A program made the position numbers and the translations under genes. Positions 1-9,208 of a stretch of 48,621 nt of DNA are shown piece after piece. A model generated the notes under the pieces. That model was not told where the DNA came from and did not search any database. It saw nothing but the letters and a program-made list of their open reading frames with translations. The DNA is taken from contig CALBPI010000027.1 in the NCBI GenBank assembly GCA_937899415.1, positions 1 to 48,621 on the forward strand. Direction: 5' to 3'. Positions within the stretch are counted from its first letter, which is position 1; each line of letters opens with the position of its first letter. The DNA is from an uncultured Gammaproteobacteria bacterium. GTDB taxonomy: Bacteria; Pseudomonadota; Gammaproteobacteria; Steroidobacterales; Woeseiaceae.

Positions 1-912
1 ATCGAACTCGCCGTCGCCGAAGGGCGTCGTGCGCTGACCGCGAAACTGGGGATCGCAGCGGGCGACGGCTCGTCAAAAACTGACGTCGGCCAACTTGTCG
101 GCAACAATCTGGCCAGCCTCGTCGCCATGCAGTTCACAGAGGACACCACGCGTGCCAACGCGGTGCTCGACACCAGTCTGCACGTCGTCGATGGGGAACT
201 GGCGCAGTTTTGGGTCTCACTGACGCCCGCGGCGGGCAACAGCGAGTTGCAAGTGCTTACTGCGAGTGCCTACATCCGCCATCGCACGGTTGTTGCCGAG
301 GCTGCGCCGCGCACGGCCGCACCACCGCGAGACGCCCCCGTCGTCACGCCGGTGGTCGTGTCCCGCCCCACCCCACCGCGAGCCGCAATACCCGTCGTCG
401 CGACCACACCCGGCGCGTTGCGCACCGTCAAGCTTGTGGCGGGGCGCGGTCGGGCAACCTGCGGTGTTCGCAGACCCTGCAAGGCACTCGAGATTCGCAG
501 CCAGCATACGTCGGCGTTGTTCCTGCTCAAACACCAGGTAGATTTCGGCCTCGTTCGTATGGGTGGTGATCGATGCAGCGCCGGCAGCGTGCCGCGCATT
601 CTCAAGGGCGCAGGCACCGTGACGATTGCGATGCCCGCCGTGCGTACCCGAACCACGACGGCAGCGCCCGCACACGCCCTGCCCGTTCGCCCCAGCACAG
701 ACACCCTGTACACCATTGCCGTCAGTAACAGCCGCGCCGCCCTGGCCTTCTCGCGACACTTCAAGCGTCTGCCAACGCGTTGCGCGGCGACGGCGCAGGC
801 TGGCGTGCGCGGTGCGGCACTCGAGGACTGGCTTGCGACCCTGGCCGACCTCGTTGAGACCTGGGTCGATGACGTCGAACTGCAGGCCCTGCCGCTCGGC
901 GACACGGCCTGA
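1..912 (+). CDS. Hypothetical protein, 5' end cut by window edge
   Basis: The frame is open from the first base, so the start lies upstream; 303 codons and the stop are visible. The first ~90 visible residues look like an ordered domain (alternating hydrophobic pattern, e.g. LVGNNLASLVAMQF). A Pro/Ala/Thr-rich linker with repeated AAPP/TPP-like runs follows, then a Cys-containing C-terminal domain ending in acidic LADLVETWVDD. I do not recognise the family. The stop is followed by AAGGAG and the SPOR-like gene 13 bases on, so the two are probably co-transcribed with the lytic transglycosylase, which suggests an envelope role. That role is inferred from context only. Confidence 0.7.
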   Translation: MELAVAEGRRALTAKLGIAAGDGSSKTDVGQLVGNNLASLVAMQFTEDTTRANAVLDTSLHVVDGELAQFWVSLTPAAGNSELQVLTASAYIRHRTVVAEAAPRTAAPPRDAPVVTPVVVSRPTPPRAAIPVVATTPGALRTVKLVAGRGRATCGVRRPCKALEIRSQHTSALFLLKHQVDFGLVRMGGDRCSAGSVPRILKGAGTVTIAMPAVRTRTTTAAPAHALPVRPSTDTLYTIAVSNSRAALAFSRHFKRLPTRCAATAQAGVRGAALEDWLATLADLVETWVDDVELQALPLGDTA

Positions 913-925
913 AGGAGCCACGACG

Positions 926-1501
926 ATGATCCGATTCATGGGTTTTGCCACGGGCGCCGCCGTCGCTGTTGGCTTCATGCTGTTTCTGTTTGGCGCACCA
1001 CAAGCGCCGGATGTCGAACCTGAACCTGCGGTCGAACCTCCGCAGCTCGAGACGCACCCGATCGCCGCAGAAGCACCCGAACCGCTGCCACCATCCGCAG
1101 CGCCTATCGTCGAGCACTCAGAGGTTGCAGTCGAGCGCGAGGCCGAGGTGACACCCGCCCAGGCAGAAGCACCAACCGTCGAGAACATCACGGTTGCCCA
1201 GGCCGTCGAGGCAACACCTGATGTCATTGAAACCTCCGAGCCTGCGACCCGCATTGCGGTCGCCGATGACGCGCCACCACGTGACCTGCAGTGGCACGCC
1301 TTCTGGAGCCCATTCCGTAGTCGTATTGCAGCCAATGGATTCATCAGTCGCCTTGAGTCCGTCACGGGCTTCGACTACCGGGTCGTGCAGATCGATTCGG
1401 GCGTCTACGAAGTAGCCGTCGGCTATGCAAGCGACGACGAGCGCCGCAACAAGCTGGCCGCCATCGCCGAGGCGACAGGACTCGAGATGCCCGACTCATG
1501 A
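926..1501 (+). CDS. Single-pass membrane protein with C-terminal SPOR-like domain
   Basis: 191 residues. Residues ~5-25 form one hydrophobic anchor, residues ~28-120 are a Pro/Glu/Ala-rich linker as expected for a periplasmic spacer, and residues ~122-190 (WHAFWSPFRSRIAANGF ... FDYRVVQIDSGVYEVAVGY) match the SPOR pattern of a repeat of short strands with a helix. SPOR domains bind denuded glycan strands of peptidoglycan, often at the septum (family knowledge). The start is the ATG nine bases after AAGGAG. The stop overlaps the next start as ATGA, so translation is coupled to the lytic transglycosylase, a sensible partner because such enzymes create or trim glycan strands. The exact cell-division role is inferred. 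Confidence 0.8.
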   Translation: MIRFMGFATGAAVAVGFMLFLFGAPQAPDVEPEPAVEPPQLETHPIAAEAPEPLPPSAAPIVEHSEVAVEREAEVTPAQAEAPTVENITVAQAVEATPDVIETSEPATRIAVADDAPPRDLQWHAFWSPFRSRIAANGFISRLESVTGFDYRVVQIDSGVYEVAVGYASDDERRNKLAAIAEATGLEMPDS

Positions 1502-2286
1502 ATGCCCGGCGCCTGTTGACTGCCGTCGCACTGTGCGGCGTGGCCGCCGTAGCACTGGCCCGGCCGCGCGCCGAACCCAACCCCGACCGCGCCTGGCGAG
1601 CGTACGCGGATATCGCCGACAGCACGCTGCCGGGTTATCAGTTTCCGTTCGACACCTGCTTTCGGGCGGCAGCACTCGCGCATGACGTGCCCTACACGCT
1701 GTTGCTGGCCATCGCGCGCGGCGAGAGCGACTTCAAACCGACCGCCCGTTCGAAAGCCGATGCGCACGGCGTCATGCAAATCCTCTGGCCCACCACGGCA
1801 AAACACCTGGGCATCCACCGCCTCTCGGAACTCTACGAGCCTTGCACCAACATCGACGCTGGCGCCCGCTACCTGCGTGAAATGCTCAACCGCTACGAGG
1901 GTGACATTCACCTCGCGCTCGCGGCCTACAACTACGGCCCCAACCGAATTCCCGTGGGCGCAACGCGCATCCCCGAGGGTGCGACCTGGTACAGCGGCTA
2001 CATCTACCGCCATCTCGACTTCGTGCTGGGCGACACGGTCGTCACGGCACGTGCCGGCGAACAACTCTACTCGAAGCTCGGCCGCTCGACACTCGTCACG
2101 TTTGGCGAGCCCTATCGCGCGGCAGCCTTTGTCGCGACGCTCGAGCAGCGCGCACCGGGACTCGAACTCGACTGGTTCCGCGAGGGCACAGGCGCGTTCG
2201 CCGTGGTTCTCGTTTACGCGGATCGTGATGCCTTTGATGCAAGCGCCGCGCTGCTCGCACGCGCCGGCTACCGCTTGCCCGACTGA
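1498..2286 (+). CDS. Lytic transglycosylase, SLT domain (GH23)
   Basis: 262 residues. An N-terminal signal peptide or anchor (residues 1-21, ending ALARP) exports it to the periplasm. Residues ~55-150 are the SLT fold: the catalytic glutamate lies in AIARGESDF (E76), followed by the GVMQILWPTTA motif and the LALAAYNYGPNR helix typical of the family. It would cleave the MurNAc-GlcNAc bond of peptidoglycan to form 1,6-anhydro-MurNAc. The ~100 residues after the SLT domain are not recognised and may help substrate binding. The start ATG overlaps the stop of the SPOR-like gene by four bases, so the two form a tightly coupled cell-wall pair. Confidence 0.9.
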   Translation: MNARRLLTAVALCGVAAVALARPRAEPNPDRAWRAYADIADSTLPGYQFPFDTCFRAAALAHDVPYTLLLAIARGESDFKPTARSKADAHGVMQILWPTTAKHLGIHRLSELYEPCTNIDAGARYLREMLNRYEGDIHLALAAYNYGPNRIPVGATRIPEGATWYSGYIYRHLDFVLGDTVVTARAGEQLYSKLGRSTLVTFGEPYRAAAFVATLEQRAPGLELDWFREGTGAFAVVLVYADRDAFDASAALLARAGYRLPD

Positions 2287-2346
2287 CGCTCTTCGCGCGG
2301 CTCACAGGTATAGTGCCCCTGTTGCCAACGCCAGTGGGACCTCCCA

Positions 2347-2751
2347 GTGACCGACTACGAATACGCAGACCTCTTTGCCTCGTTCCTGACCGCACAAAAC
2401 GCGGTGTTCGCAAACTACATGGCCGTCGTCACGGGCATGCTCGCCGCCAGTTGGCTTATCGCACCCAAGCTCGGGCGATTCACGGCGGGCATCTTCCTGT
2501 TTATCTACTCGCTGTGGACCATCGGTCTCATCTTCGCGCTGATTGGTGTCTTTGGCGACTTCACGCGACTGGGACTCGAGATTGCGCGCGTCACCACATC
2601 GCCGGATACGGCGCTCGGCTGGATTGGGCCTGTTCACGATGGCCACGAGATGATGGCCAGGATGTACTACGGGCTCATTGCGACGGCAGTGCTCGCCTAT
2701 CTGGCTTCGCTCGTGTTCTTTTTTCTCGTACGAAGACGGAACATTCAGTAG
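2347..2751 (+). CDS. Small inner-membrane protein, unknown function
   Basis: 134 residues starting with GTG. Three clear hydrophobic segments are visible, at about 20-40, 46-70 and 107-128, and the protein ends with a positive RRRNIQ tail, suggesting that the C-terminus is cytoplasmic. A TATAGT hexamer about 40 bases upstream could be a -10 box. There is no recognisable catalytic motif. It stands alone, converging with the carboxyltransferase gene, whose stop is only a few bases away. I do not recognise the family. Confidence 0.7.
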   Translation: MTDYEYADLFASFLTAQNAVFANYMAVVTGMLAASWLIAPKLGRFTAGIFLFIYSLWTIGLIFALIGVFGDFTRLGLEIARVTTSPDTALGWIGPVHDGHEMMARMYYGLIATAVLAYLASLVFFFLVRRRNIQ

Positions 2752-2757
2752 GCGCGA

Positions 2758-4284
2758 TTAGCACAGCGCGGCTTCAATCAGCGCGCGTGTCTCAGCGGGA
2801 TCGATCACGCGGTCGATCTCGAGCACGCTGGCCACCTCGAGCGCGCTGCCGCGTTCGTACATCTCCGCCACGAGCCGTTCAAATAGCGCATCGCGCTCAG
2901 CTGCGTCTTCAACGGCATCGAGTTCCTTGCGGAAGCCAAGCCGCACCGCACCTTCGAGCCCCATCGCGCCAAACTCACCGGTGGGCCACGCGGCCGCGCA
3001 AAGGGGTTCGCTGAAACCGCCACCGGCCATGGCCATGGCTCCGAGGCCGTAAGCCTTTCGCAGCACGATGGCCACCAGCGGCACCGTGAGGCTGACGCCG
3101 GCCAGGAACAGCTCCGACATGTGTCGCGTGGCCGCCTCGGCCTCGCTGTCGGGGCCCACCATGAAGCCCGGTGTGTCGATGAAAGACACGACCGGCAGGC
3201 TATTGGCGTCGCAGAAGTGCAGGAACCTCGCGGCCTTGTCAGCTGCCGCGGCGTCGATGGCCCCGGCCAGCGACTGATTGTCGTTGGCGATGACACCGAC
3301 CGTGCGTCCCGCGATGCGACACAGCCCCGTAATCATCGCGCGCGCATAGTCCTGGCCGAGCTCCATGAAGCTGCCGGTGTCCACGACGCGCTCGATGATG
3401 GGTCGGACCTTGTAGGTGAAACGCCGATCCGCCGGCAATGCATCGCGCAAAGGTGTGGTGTCCGCCGCGTCGCCGGCCGCCACGGCGCCCTGGAGCATTC
3501 CCATCAGCGTTCGCGCTTGTACCGTTGCGGCGCGCTCGTCCTCGACCACCAGGTCAACGGTGCCCTGCGCGGCATGCATTTCGGCCGGGCCAATCTCCGT
3601 GGCTTTGAAAGCACCGAGCCCACCGGCTTCGATCATGGCGGGCCCGGCCATACCGATCGAAGACGCGCGCGTCGCGATACGAAGGTCGGCGCAGCCGAAC
3701 AGCAAGGCATTTCCCGCGAAGCAGTAGCCGTGATTGACGGCGATGCGCGGCACCCTGCCTGCGAGCCTCGCCCAGCGCGCAAACGTCGGCACATCGAGCC
3801 CCGTCACCTGTGTGGTCACGTCCGTGTCGCCCGGGCGGCCGCCCCCGCCCTCCGTGTACATGATCACGGGCAGCCGCTCGCGGTCAGCGAGTTCGAGCAT
3901 GCGGTCGATCTTCTTGTGGTGGTAGAAGCCCTGGGTTCCCGCCAGCACACTGTAGTCGTTGATGACGACGGCAACGCGCGACGCGGCATCGCCAAACAAG
4001 TCTGCGTTGACGGTCGCAAGCCCCGTGATCACACCGTCGCCCTGCGTGTGCGCAATCAGGTCATCGAGCTCGCGTCGCTGACGCTGTGCTGCGACTGCGA
4101 GCCCGCCGTACTCCACGAAGGAACCCGGGTCGACCAGCGCGGCCAAATTTTCACGCGCCGTTCGTCCGCCGCGGTCGTGGCGCTTTGCCGTCGCTGCCTT
4201 GCGATGCGCATCACTGGCCGCAGCGCGGCGCGCCTCGAGTGCCCGCAAGGCCTGATGGCCCTTGTTGTCGCTGTTGTCTGTCAC
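2758..4284 (-). CDS. Acyl-CoA carboxylase, carboxyltransferase (beta) subunit
   Basis: 508 residues, the usual size for biotin-dependent carboxyltransferases (PccB/MmdA/AccD family), which move CO2 from carboxybiotin to an acyl-CoA. The N-terminal half carries the RRAAASDAHRKAATAKRHDRGGRTAREN start and a glycine-rich oxyanion stretch (HGYCFAGNAL). The C-terminal half has FIDTPGFMVGP, AMAMAGGGFSEP and AAWPTGEFGAMGLEGAV, matching the second crotonase-like domain. I chose the GTG start because GGGAGG lies six bases upstream; an upstream in-frame ATG lacks a site. No biotin carboxylase or carrier gene is adjacent, so its substrate (propionyl-, methylcrotonyl- or another CoA) and partners cannot be told here. 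Confidence 0.9.
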   Translation of the reverse strand: MTDNSDNKGHQALRALEARRAAASDAHRKAATAKRHDRGGRTARENLAALVDPGSFVEYGGLAVAAQRQRRELDDLIAHTQGDGVITGLATVNADLFGDAASRVAVVINDYSVLAGTQGFYHHKKIDRMLELADRERLPVIMYTEGGGGRPGDTDVTTQVTGLDVPTFARWARLAGRVPRIAVNHGYCFAGNALLFGCADLRIATRASSIGMAGPAMIEAGGLGAFKATEIGPAEMHAAQGTVDLVVEDERAATVQARTLMGMLQGAVAAGDAADTTPLRDALPADRRFTYKVRPIIERVVDTGSFMELGQDYARAMITGLCRIAGRTVGVIANDNQSLAGAIDAAAADKAARFLHFCDANSLPVVSFIDTPGFMVGPDSEAEAATRHMSELFLAGVSLTVPLVAIVLRKAYGLGAMAMAGGGFSEPLCAAAWPTGEFGAMGLEGAVRLGFRKELDAVEDAAERDALFERLVAEMYERGSALEVASVLEIDRVIDPAETRALIEAALC

Positions 4285-4402
4285 GCCGTTCCTCCCCCCG
4301 ACAAGGCAGCGCCACGCTAGCAAATATGCCGGTCCGGCGGTATGGCCGGCCGCATCCGGGTTGCGTCTATACTGTGTCTTCGTTCATCAGGGGGACGATG
4401 CT

Positions 4403-5014
4403 ATGAAAAAGACGCTAATTGCTGCAGCCGCAGGGCTTGTGGCCGTGACGGCACTCGCCGGTCACCACGAGAAAGGCGAGAAAGCCGCTGAAGCCGAAAC
4501 GGCCATGATGTCGGAAGAAGCCATGATGGCCGCGATGGCTGCCGCGGCAACTCCGGGCGAGCCACACGCGCGGCTCGCGGAATCGGTCGGCACCTTCGAT
4601 GCCGCCATGACCTTTCTCATGGATCCGAGTGGTGAGCCGCAGAAAACGACCATGACGGTCGAACGCACCATGGATCTCGGCGGTCGTGTGATGCTCGAAC
4701 ACTGGAGCGGCGAGTTCATGGGCATGCCGTTCGCAGGCCGCAGCCGCACGGGTTACGACAATGTCACCAAACGCTACTGGTCGACCTGGACCGACAATTG
4801 GTCCACAGGTGTTCTGGTCATGTACGGCGACTATGACGCCGAGAGCGAATCGATGGTGTTCAAAGGCGAGAACGCCCATCCCGTTACGGGCAGCATGTAC
4901 ACGATGAAGTCTGTGGCGCGCGAGCTCGGCGACGGCCAATCGATCATGGACATGTACGAGGACTACGGTCAGGGCATGGTGAAGGCGTTCACCGTGACCA
5001 TGACGCCGCGTTAG
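4403..5014 (+). CDS. Exported DUF1579 protein
   Basis: 203 residues. A signal peptide (MKKTLIAAAAGLVAVTALAG) precedes a Met/Ala/Glu-rich linker, then the DUF1579 signature: ESVGTFDAAM near the start, GGRVMLEHWSGEFMGMPFAG, GYDNVTKRYWSTWTDN and later the YGDYDAESESMVFKGE strand. DUF1579 proteins are beta-rich and lipocalin-like and have no established reaction. The start is supported by AGGGGGA about eight bases upstream; an earlier in-frame ATG would put the signal peptide inside a longer odd extension. A TATACT hexamer at 4368-4373 is a plausible -10. The gene is monocistronic, with a strong hairpin right after the stop. Confidence 0.88.
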   Translation: MKKTLIAAAAGLVAVTALAGHHEKGEKAAEAETAMMSEEAMMAAMAAAATPGEPHARLAESVGTFDAAMTFLMDPSGEPQKTTMTVERTMDLGGRVMLEHWSGEFMGMPFAGRSRTGYDNVTKRYWSTWTDNWSTGVLVMYGDYDAESESMVFKGENAHPVTGSMYTMKSVARELGDGQSIMDMYEDYGQGMVKAFTVTMTPR

Positions 5015-5020
5015 GAAGCT

Positions 5021-5052
5021 GCGGTCGCCCGACCGTCACGTCGGGCGACCGC
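5021..5052. terminator. Bidirectional hairpin between convergent genes
   Basis: A perfect 13-bp stem (GCGGTCGCCCGAC pairing with GTCGGGCGACCGC) and a 6-base loop sit seven bases after the DUF1579 stop and ten before the end of the convergent hydrolase gene. There is no long T-run on either side, so the strength of termination is uncertain. Confidence 0.65.
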
Positions 5053-5061
5053 GTCGCGCAA

Positions 5062-6522
5062 CTAGTCGATCCTCGTGTAACGGTAGCTGTGGCGCGTCAA
5101 CGAGACGATGTTGCCCTCATCATCGCGCTCAAAAATCACAGGCTCCGCCAGCGATCCATCGTCGCGCTTGTAGCGAAAGACGTCGCCGTCGTCATGGGTG
5201 AACAGATCCACGCCGTTGGCCGGGTTTCGGTCGTAGACGGGGATAGCGAACAACGCGCCATCGTCGATGCCGATGTAGACGTCCCAGTCGTAATTCTCGA
5301 CACCGTAGTAGCCTTCGTATTCGCTCAAGTTGAGGTCCGCGCTCGCATCATCGTCTGATGCAGCGTCATCTGCGTCCTCGCCATACACGGCCGCCACCGT
5401 GCCGTTGATGAAGTCGAACACCCAGCGCATGTGGGCACCTGGCGCCACGTCGTTGGCTGTGACCATCATGATGTAGGCCGTCTCGTCGGGCAGTCGCATC
5501 GTGAATGACGTGCGCGCGCCCGGGCAGTAACCGCCATGCCCCCAAAGCGTCGTGTCGCCATAGCGGCGCGTCGCATAGGCCAGGCCCCAACCGGGCTCAT
5601 CAAACTCGGGCCCCACCCAGTGCACGCGCATCATCTGGCGCAGCGTCGAGGCCTTGAGGATTTCCTGACCGCCTTCTTCACGCAGCCGGAAATGCCACGA
5701 CGCAAAGCGCGCGAGATCATTGACGCTCGAGGCCACGCCCGCCGCGGGCGCATACGCAAGAAACTGGTGTTCCTCGACGGGCTTTCGCCGACCCTTGGCG
5801 TCTCGCACGTAGTAACCCCTCGCGAATCCCCGGCCAACCCGACCGAAGGGCATGTCCGTGGTCGTGCTCACCATGCCCAACGGTTCGAGAATCGGCGCGG
5901 ACACGTAGTCGCCCCACGCCTGCCCGCTGACCTCACCGATGGCATCACCGATGAGCGCCATGCCCAGGTTCGAGTATTGCCAGTGGTCGTAAGGCGCATA
6001 GAGCTGGTCGTGCCGCTCGGTCGTGTCGCGCAACGCGGTGATGTCTGGGAACGATGTGCCCGCCCAGAAGTCTTCAACACCCTCTCGCGGCAACCCGGAC
6101 ACATGGCTCAGAACATTGCGAAGCGTGACGGGTTCGTCGGCGCCCGTATCGTCGCTGGGCGCCACATCGCCGATGTAGTCATAGAGACTCGCGTCGAGAT
6201 TCAGCTTTTCCGCATCAACGAGCGACATGGCCGCGATACCGTTGAACAGCTTCGACACAGAACAGATGCTGAAGGCCGTGTCGTCGGTAACGGCGCGCTT
6301 GGTGCGCAGACTCTCGACACCGTATTGGTGCGACCAGACCAGCTGCTGGTCGTGAACGATCCCCATCGCCGCACCCGGAACCGACTCGCGGGCCAGTTGT
6401 GCATCAATGATGGCTTCGACGGCGCGCAGTCTCGAGTCTAGCTGCTGCTGGGCCGTCTGGGCCTGCACGATTGGCGAGACGGCGACGCCCAGCGTTGCAA
6501 GTACGGGAATGAGCTTCTTCAT
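5062..6522 (-). CDS. Serine hydrolase, beta-lactamase class C / penicillin-binding fold
   Basis: 486 residues with an N-terminal signal peptide (MKKLIPVLATLGVAVSPIVQA). The family triad is intact: SVSK (S88-K91) as the nucleophile motif, YSN in HWQYSNLGMALIG, and HGG in LWGHGGYCPG. A C-terminal beta-rich extension (NLSEYEGYYGVENYDWDVYIG...) resembles the lipocalin-like tail found in many of these hydrolases. Members include esterases, D-aminopeptidases and class C beta-lactamases; nothing here settles the substrate, and the length and tail favour an esterase or peptidase over resistance. The start is the ATG with GGAG ten bases upstream; a longer in-frame start would bury the signal peptide. 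Confidence 0.88.
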   Translation of the reverse strand: MKKLIPVLATLGVAVSPIVQAQTAQQQLDSRLRAVEAIIDAQLARESVPGAAMGIVHDQQLVWSHQYGVESLRTKRAVTDDTAFSICSVSKLFNGIAAMSLVDAEKLNLDASLYDYIGDVAPSDDTGADEPVTLRNVLSHVSGLPREGVEDFWAGTSFPDITALRDTTERHDQLYAPYDHWQYSNLGMALIGDAIGEVSGQAWGDYVSAPILEPLGMVSTTTDMPFGRVGRGFARGYYVRDAKGRRKPVEEHQFLAYAPAAGVASSVNDLARFASWHFRLREEGGQEILKASTLRQMMRVHWVGPEFDEPGWGLAYATRRYGDTTLWGHGGYCPGARTSFTMRLPDETAYIMMVTANDVAPGAHMRWVFDFINGTVAAVYGEDADDAASDDDASADLNLSEYEGYYGVENYDWDVYIGIDDGALFAIPVYDRNPANGVDLFTHDDGDVFRYKRDDGSLAEPVIFERDDEGNIVSLTRHSYRYTRID

Positions 6523-6805
6523 GGCCAGTGCTCCGGAGTGACTAGTGAGTGCTCGGCAATATAGCCCAATGCGGTGCCCCAGCACGCACCTGGGGGCAAT
6601 CTCATCGATCCGGCCGCCGCCAGGGATCAGACATAACGGAAAGTGCGTTCAATCTTTATTTTTCAATATTTTATCGGCGCTTCCTAACCATTGACATCGA
6701 CTAATGTTGACGTAGGGCCGAAGCGGAGTCTTCCGCCTCAAGCGCGCCCCGATTTCGCCGCTACACAGGCAACGTGCGGTTTTCTATAACAATGAGCTCA
6801 GCCCG

Positions 6806-9202
6806 ATGATCAAGCTGATCCGAACCCGGCTGTTCCTGGGTTTTCTGCTGTGCATCAGCATCCCCGCCGCGTTGGGTCCTGTGGTGTCTGTCTACCTGCA
6901 GGAGCGCGCGGCGCTCGCTGAGGTGTCCGCAACGCTGAGCCAGACCGAACGTGAACTGCTGCTCACGGAGCAATACGGCCGCGACTTCATCAACTTCAGC
7001 CAGCGCGATCAAGGGTTCTTCGCGAGCGGCAACAGCGAGTTTCTGGACAAGCGTGAAGCCGCTATGGCGCGCGCCTATGAGCGCCTCGAGACGCTGCGCG
7101 CTAACGCCAACCCTGCGTTCTCGGCACTGCTCGACGATCTCGTCAAAACCTTCGATGCCTACAGCTGGACCTTTACGCAGCTGGCGCAGCGTTTCCGTGA
7201 ACGTGGCTTCATGGACTATGGCGTCGTCGGGCGCATGCGCGACATCATCCACGGTCTCGAGGCGGAAGTCGTCGACGACGACCTGGCGGTCCACATGTTG
7301 AGCCTGCGTCGTCACGAGAAGGACTACATCATTCGGCACCAGGAGCGCTACGTCACCGCACTGGTCGACCGCGCTGCCCTCTTCCAGCAGGCCATCGCCA
7401 TCCATCCGCGACTTACGGACGCCAGCAAACAGTCGATGACGGAACGTCTCGACTTGTATGTCACAAGCTTCCGCGATCTTGTCGCCATCGACAAGACGAT
7501 CGGGGTTCGTGCCGGTACCGGCCTGTTCGATGACCTCTATCGCATGGAGCAGCGCCTGGCTTCCGATGTCGGCGCGCTGCAGATGGCCGTCGCCGCCTAC
7601 GCCAGCAACCGCACCGAAGTCATGACGCGCTACCTGTCGTTGGGCGCGATGGGCGCCACGGCATTTGCGCTGCTCGCGAGCATGGTGCTGTCACGGCGAC
7701 TCACCCGGCCACTGAACGAACTCTCGAGCCGCATGCGCGACTACGTCGAAAGCGAATTCAAACAAGACGTCATCCTCGATGACCTCACGCGTCTCAACGA
7801 CGAGGTCGGCCATCTGGCGCGCGACTTTGGCGCCGTACAGAAAGCCATCACGCACCACGTCTCCTCGATTCGCAAAATGGCCTATTACGACAACCTAACG
7901 GGTGCCGCGAGCCGTGCTTATCTCACGCAGCGCCTGAGCGAGATGATCGGCAGCGCCCAGCGCCGCAACGAGGGCCTGTCGCTGTTCTTCGTCGACCTCG
8001 ACAAGTTTAAGGACGTCAACGACACGCTGGGACACGATGCCGGCGATCAGCTGCTTATCGAGGTGGTCAATCGTCTCACCGATTCCGTGCGAGGCTGTGA
8101 TTTTGTGGCGCGACTTGGCGGCGACGAATTCTGCGTCCTGCTAGAAGGCCTGTCCGATGAGGCCGACATTGCAGTTGTGGCTGAGCGCTGCATCGGCAAC
8201 CTGCAGCAACCCATCACGCTAAGTGGCAAGACCTTCAAGCCGGCGGGAAGCATAGGCATCGCGCGATTCCCCTCGGACGGCAGCGACGCCGACGAGCTCA
8301 TGCAGGCGGGCGACAATGCCATGTACGCTGCGAAAGTCGCAGGGCATCACCGGTTCGAGTTTTTCCGCAAGGAAATGGGACAGCGTGCCGTCGACCGCCT
8401 GACGATCGCGCAGGAATTGCGCAGTGCGCTCAACAATGAGGAGTTTCGGCTGCACTACCAACCGCAGGTCGACGTGCGAACGGGCGAAGTCCAGGGCTGG
8501 GAGGCGCTCGTGCGCTGGCAGCACCCCGAGCGCGGCCTCGTCGCACCCGCCGACTTCCTGCCCGAGATCGAGCGACTGGGGCTGATCAACGAGCTGGGCA
8601 CCTGGGTGATCCGCGAAGCCTGCCAGCAGCTTGCCGCATGGCGCGCCGAGGGCGTGGATGACGTGCGCATGAGCGTGAACGTGGCGCCGCGCCAGCTTGC
8701 CGACAAGCAGTTGTTCTATGTCGTATCCCAGGCTATCGCCGATTCGGGCATCAAGCCCGAGCAACTCGAGCTCGAAGTCACGGAGTCCGGCATTCAGGCG
8801 ACCGAGGACGGGGCCGAAGTGCTCAATCGTCTCAAGACGCTGGGCATTCGCGTGGCGATTGATGACTTCGGCACGGGCTACAGCTCGCTGGGCTCGCTCA
8901 AGTATCTGCCTGTGGACCGACTCAAGATTGACCGTAGCTTCGTTCGTGACATGGCCAGTAATGCCCAGGACGCTGTACTGCTCGGCACGATCATGTCTCT
9001 GGGGCACGCACTTAAATTTAATATCGTCGCCGAGGGCGTCGAGGACCTGGAGCAGGTGCAGATTCTGCAGGGTCTCGATTGCGACCTCGTGCAGGGTTAT
9101 TTCTTCTCGAAACCGTTGGCGCCCGAGGCTGTGCCCGCCATCGCCCGCAAAGGGTTTATTGAGCCCGAAGACGCTACCGCAAATGAACGAAAGGCAGGAT
9201 AA
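6806..9202 (+). CDS. Membrane GGDEF-EAL c-di-GMP signalling protein
   Basis: 798 residues. TM1 at ~8-28, a periplasmic helical sensor region to ~275, TM2 at ~281-297, a HAMP-like linker, GGDEF at ~350-515 and EAL at ~530-785. The GGDEF motif is intact (residues 438-442) and preceded by RGCD, the RxxD inhibitory site, so cyclase activity and product inhibition are plausible. The EAL half keeps its metal and catalytic set: EALVRW at 566, SVNVAPRQL, ELEVTES, IDDFGTGYSSL, LKIDRS, AEGVED and QGYFFSKPL, so phosphodiesterase activity is also plausible. It could make or break c-di-GMP depending on the periplasmic signal. The HDOD gene begins six bases after the stop, so they form an operon. Confidence 0.95.
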   Translation: MIKLIRTRLFLGFLLCISIPAALGPVVSVYLQERAALAEVSATLSQTERELLLTEQYGRDFINFSQRDQGFFASGNSEFLDKREAAMARAYERLETLRANANPAFSALLDDLVKTFDAYSWTFTQLAQRFRERGFMDYGVVGRMRDIIHGLEAEVVDDDLAVHMLSLRRHEKDYIIRHQERYVTALVDRAALFQQAIAIHPRLTDASKQSMTERLDLYVTSFRDLVAIDKTIGVRAGTGLFDDLYRMEQRLASDVGALQMAVAAYASNRTEVMTRYLSLGAMGATAFALLASMVLSRRLTRPLNELSSRMRDYVESEFKQDVILDDLTRLNDEVGHLARDFGAVQKAITHHVSSIRKMAYYDNLTGAASRAYLTQRLSEMIGSAQRRNEGLSLFFVDLDKFKDVNDTLGHDAGDQLLIEVVNRLTDSVRGCDFVARLGGDEFCVLLEGLSDEADIAVVAERCIGNLQQPITLSGKTFKPAGSIGIARFPSDGSDADELMQAGDNAMYAAKVAGHHRFEFFRKEMGQRAVDRLTIAQELRSALNNEEFRLHYQPQVDVRTGEVQGWEALVRWQHPERGLVAPADFLPEIERLGLINELGTWVIREACQQLAAWRAEGVDDVRMSVNVAPRQLADKQLFYVVSQAIADSGIKPEQLELEVTESGIQATEDGAEVLNRLKTLGIRVAIDDFGTGYSSLGSLKYLPVDRLKIDRSFVRDMASNAQDAVLLGTIMSLGHALKFNIVAEGVEDLEQVQILQGLDCDLVQGYFFSKPLAPEAVPAIARKGFIEPEDATANERKAG

Positions 9203-9208
9203 GCCCGC

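Noticed and set aside
217-1365. Long minus-strand open frame opposite the first two genes
   Set aside because: Low-complexity Ser/Ala/Gly-rich translation with no domain; the plus-strand genes have ribosome sites, a signal anchor and coupling. GC-rich shadow.
3121-4320. 399-codon plus-strand frame opposite the carboxyltransferase
   Set aside because: Arg/His-rich translation without a domain, antisense to a well-recognised enzyme.
5536-6441. 301-codon plus-strand frame opposite the serine hydrolase
   Set aside because: Antisense shadow; the hydrolase motifs are intact on the other strand.
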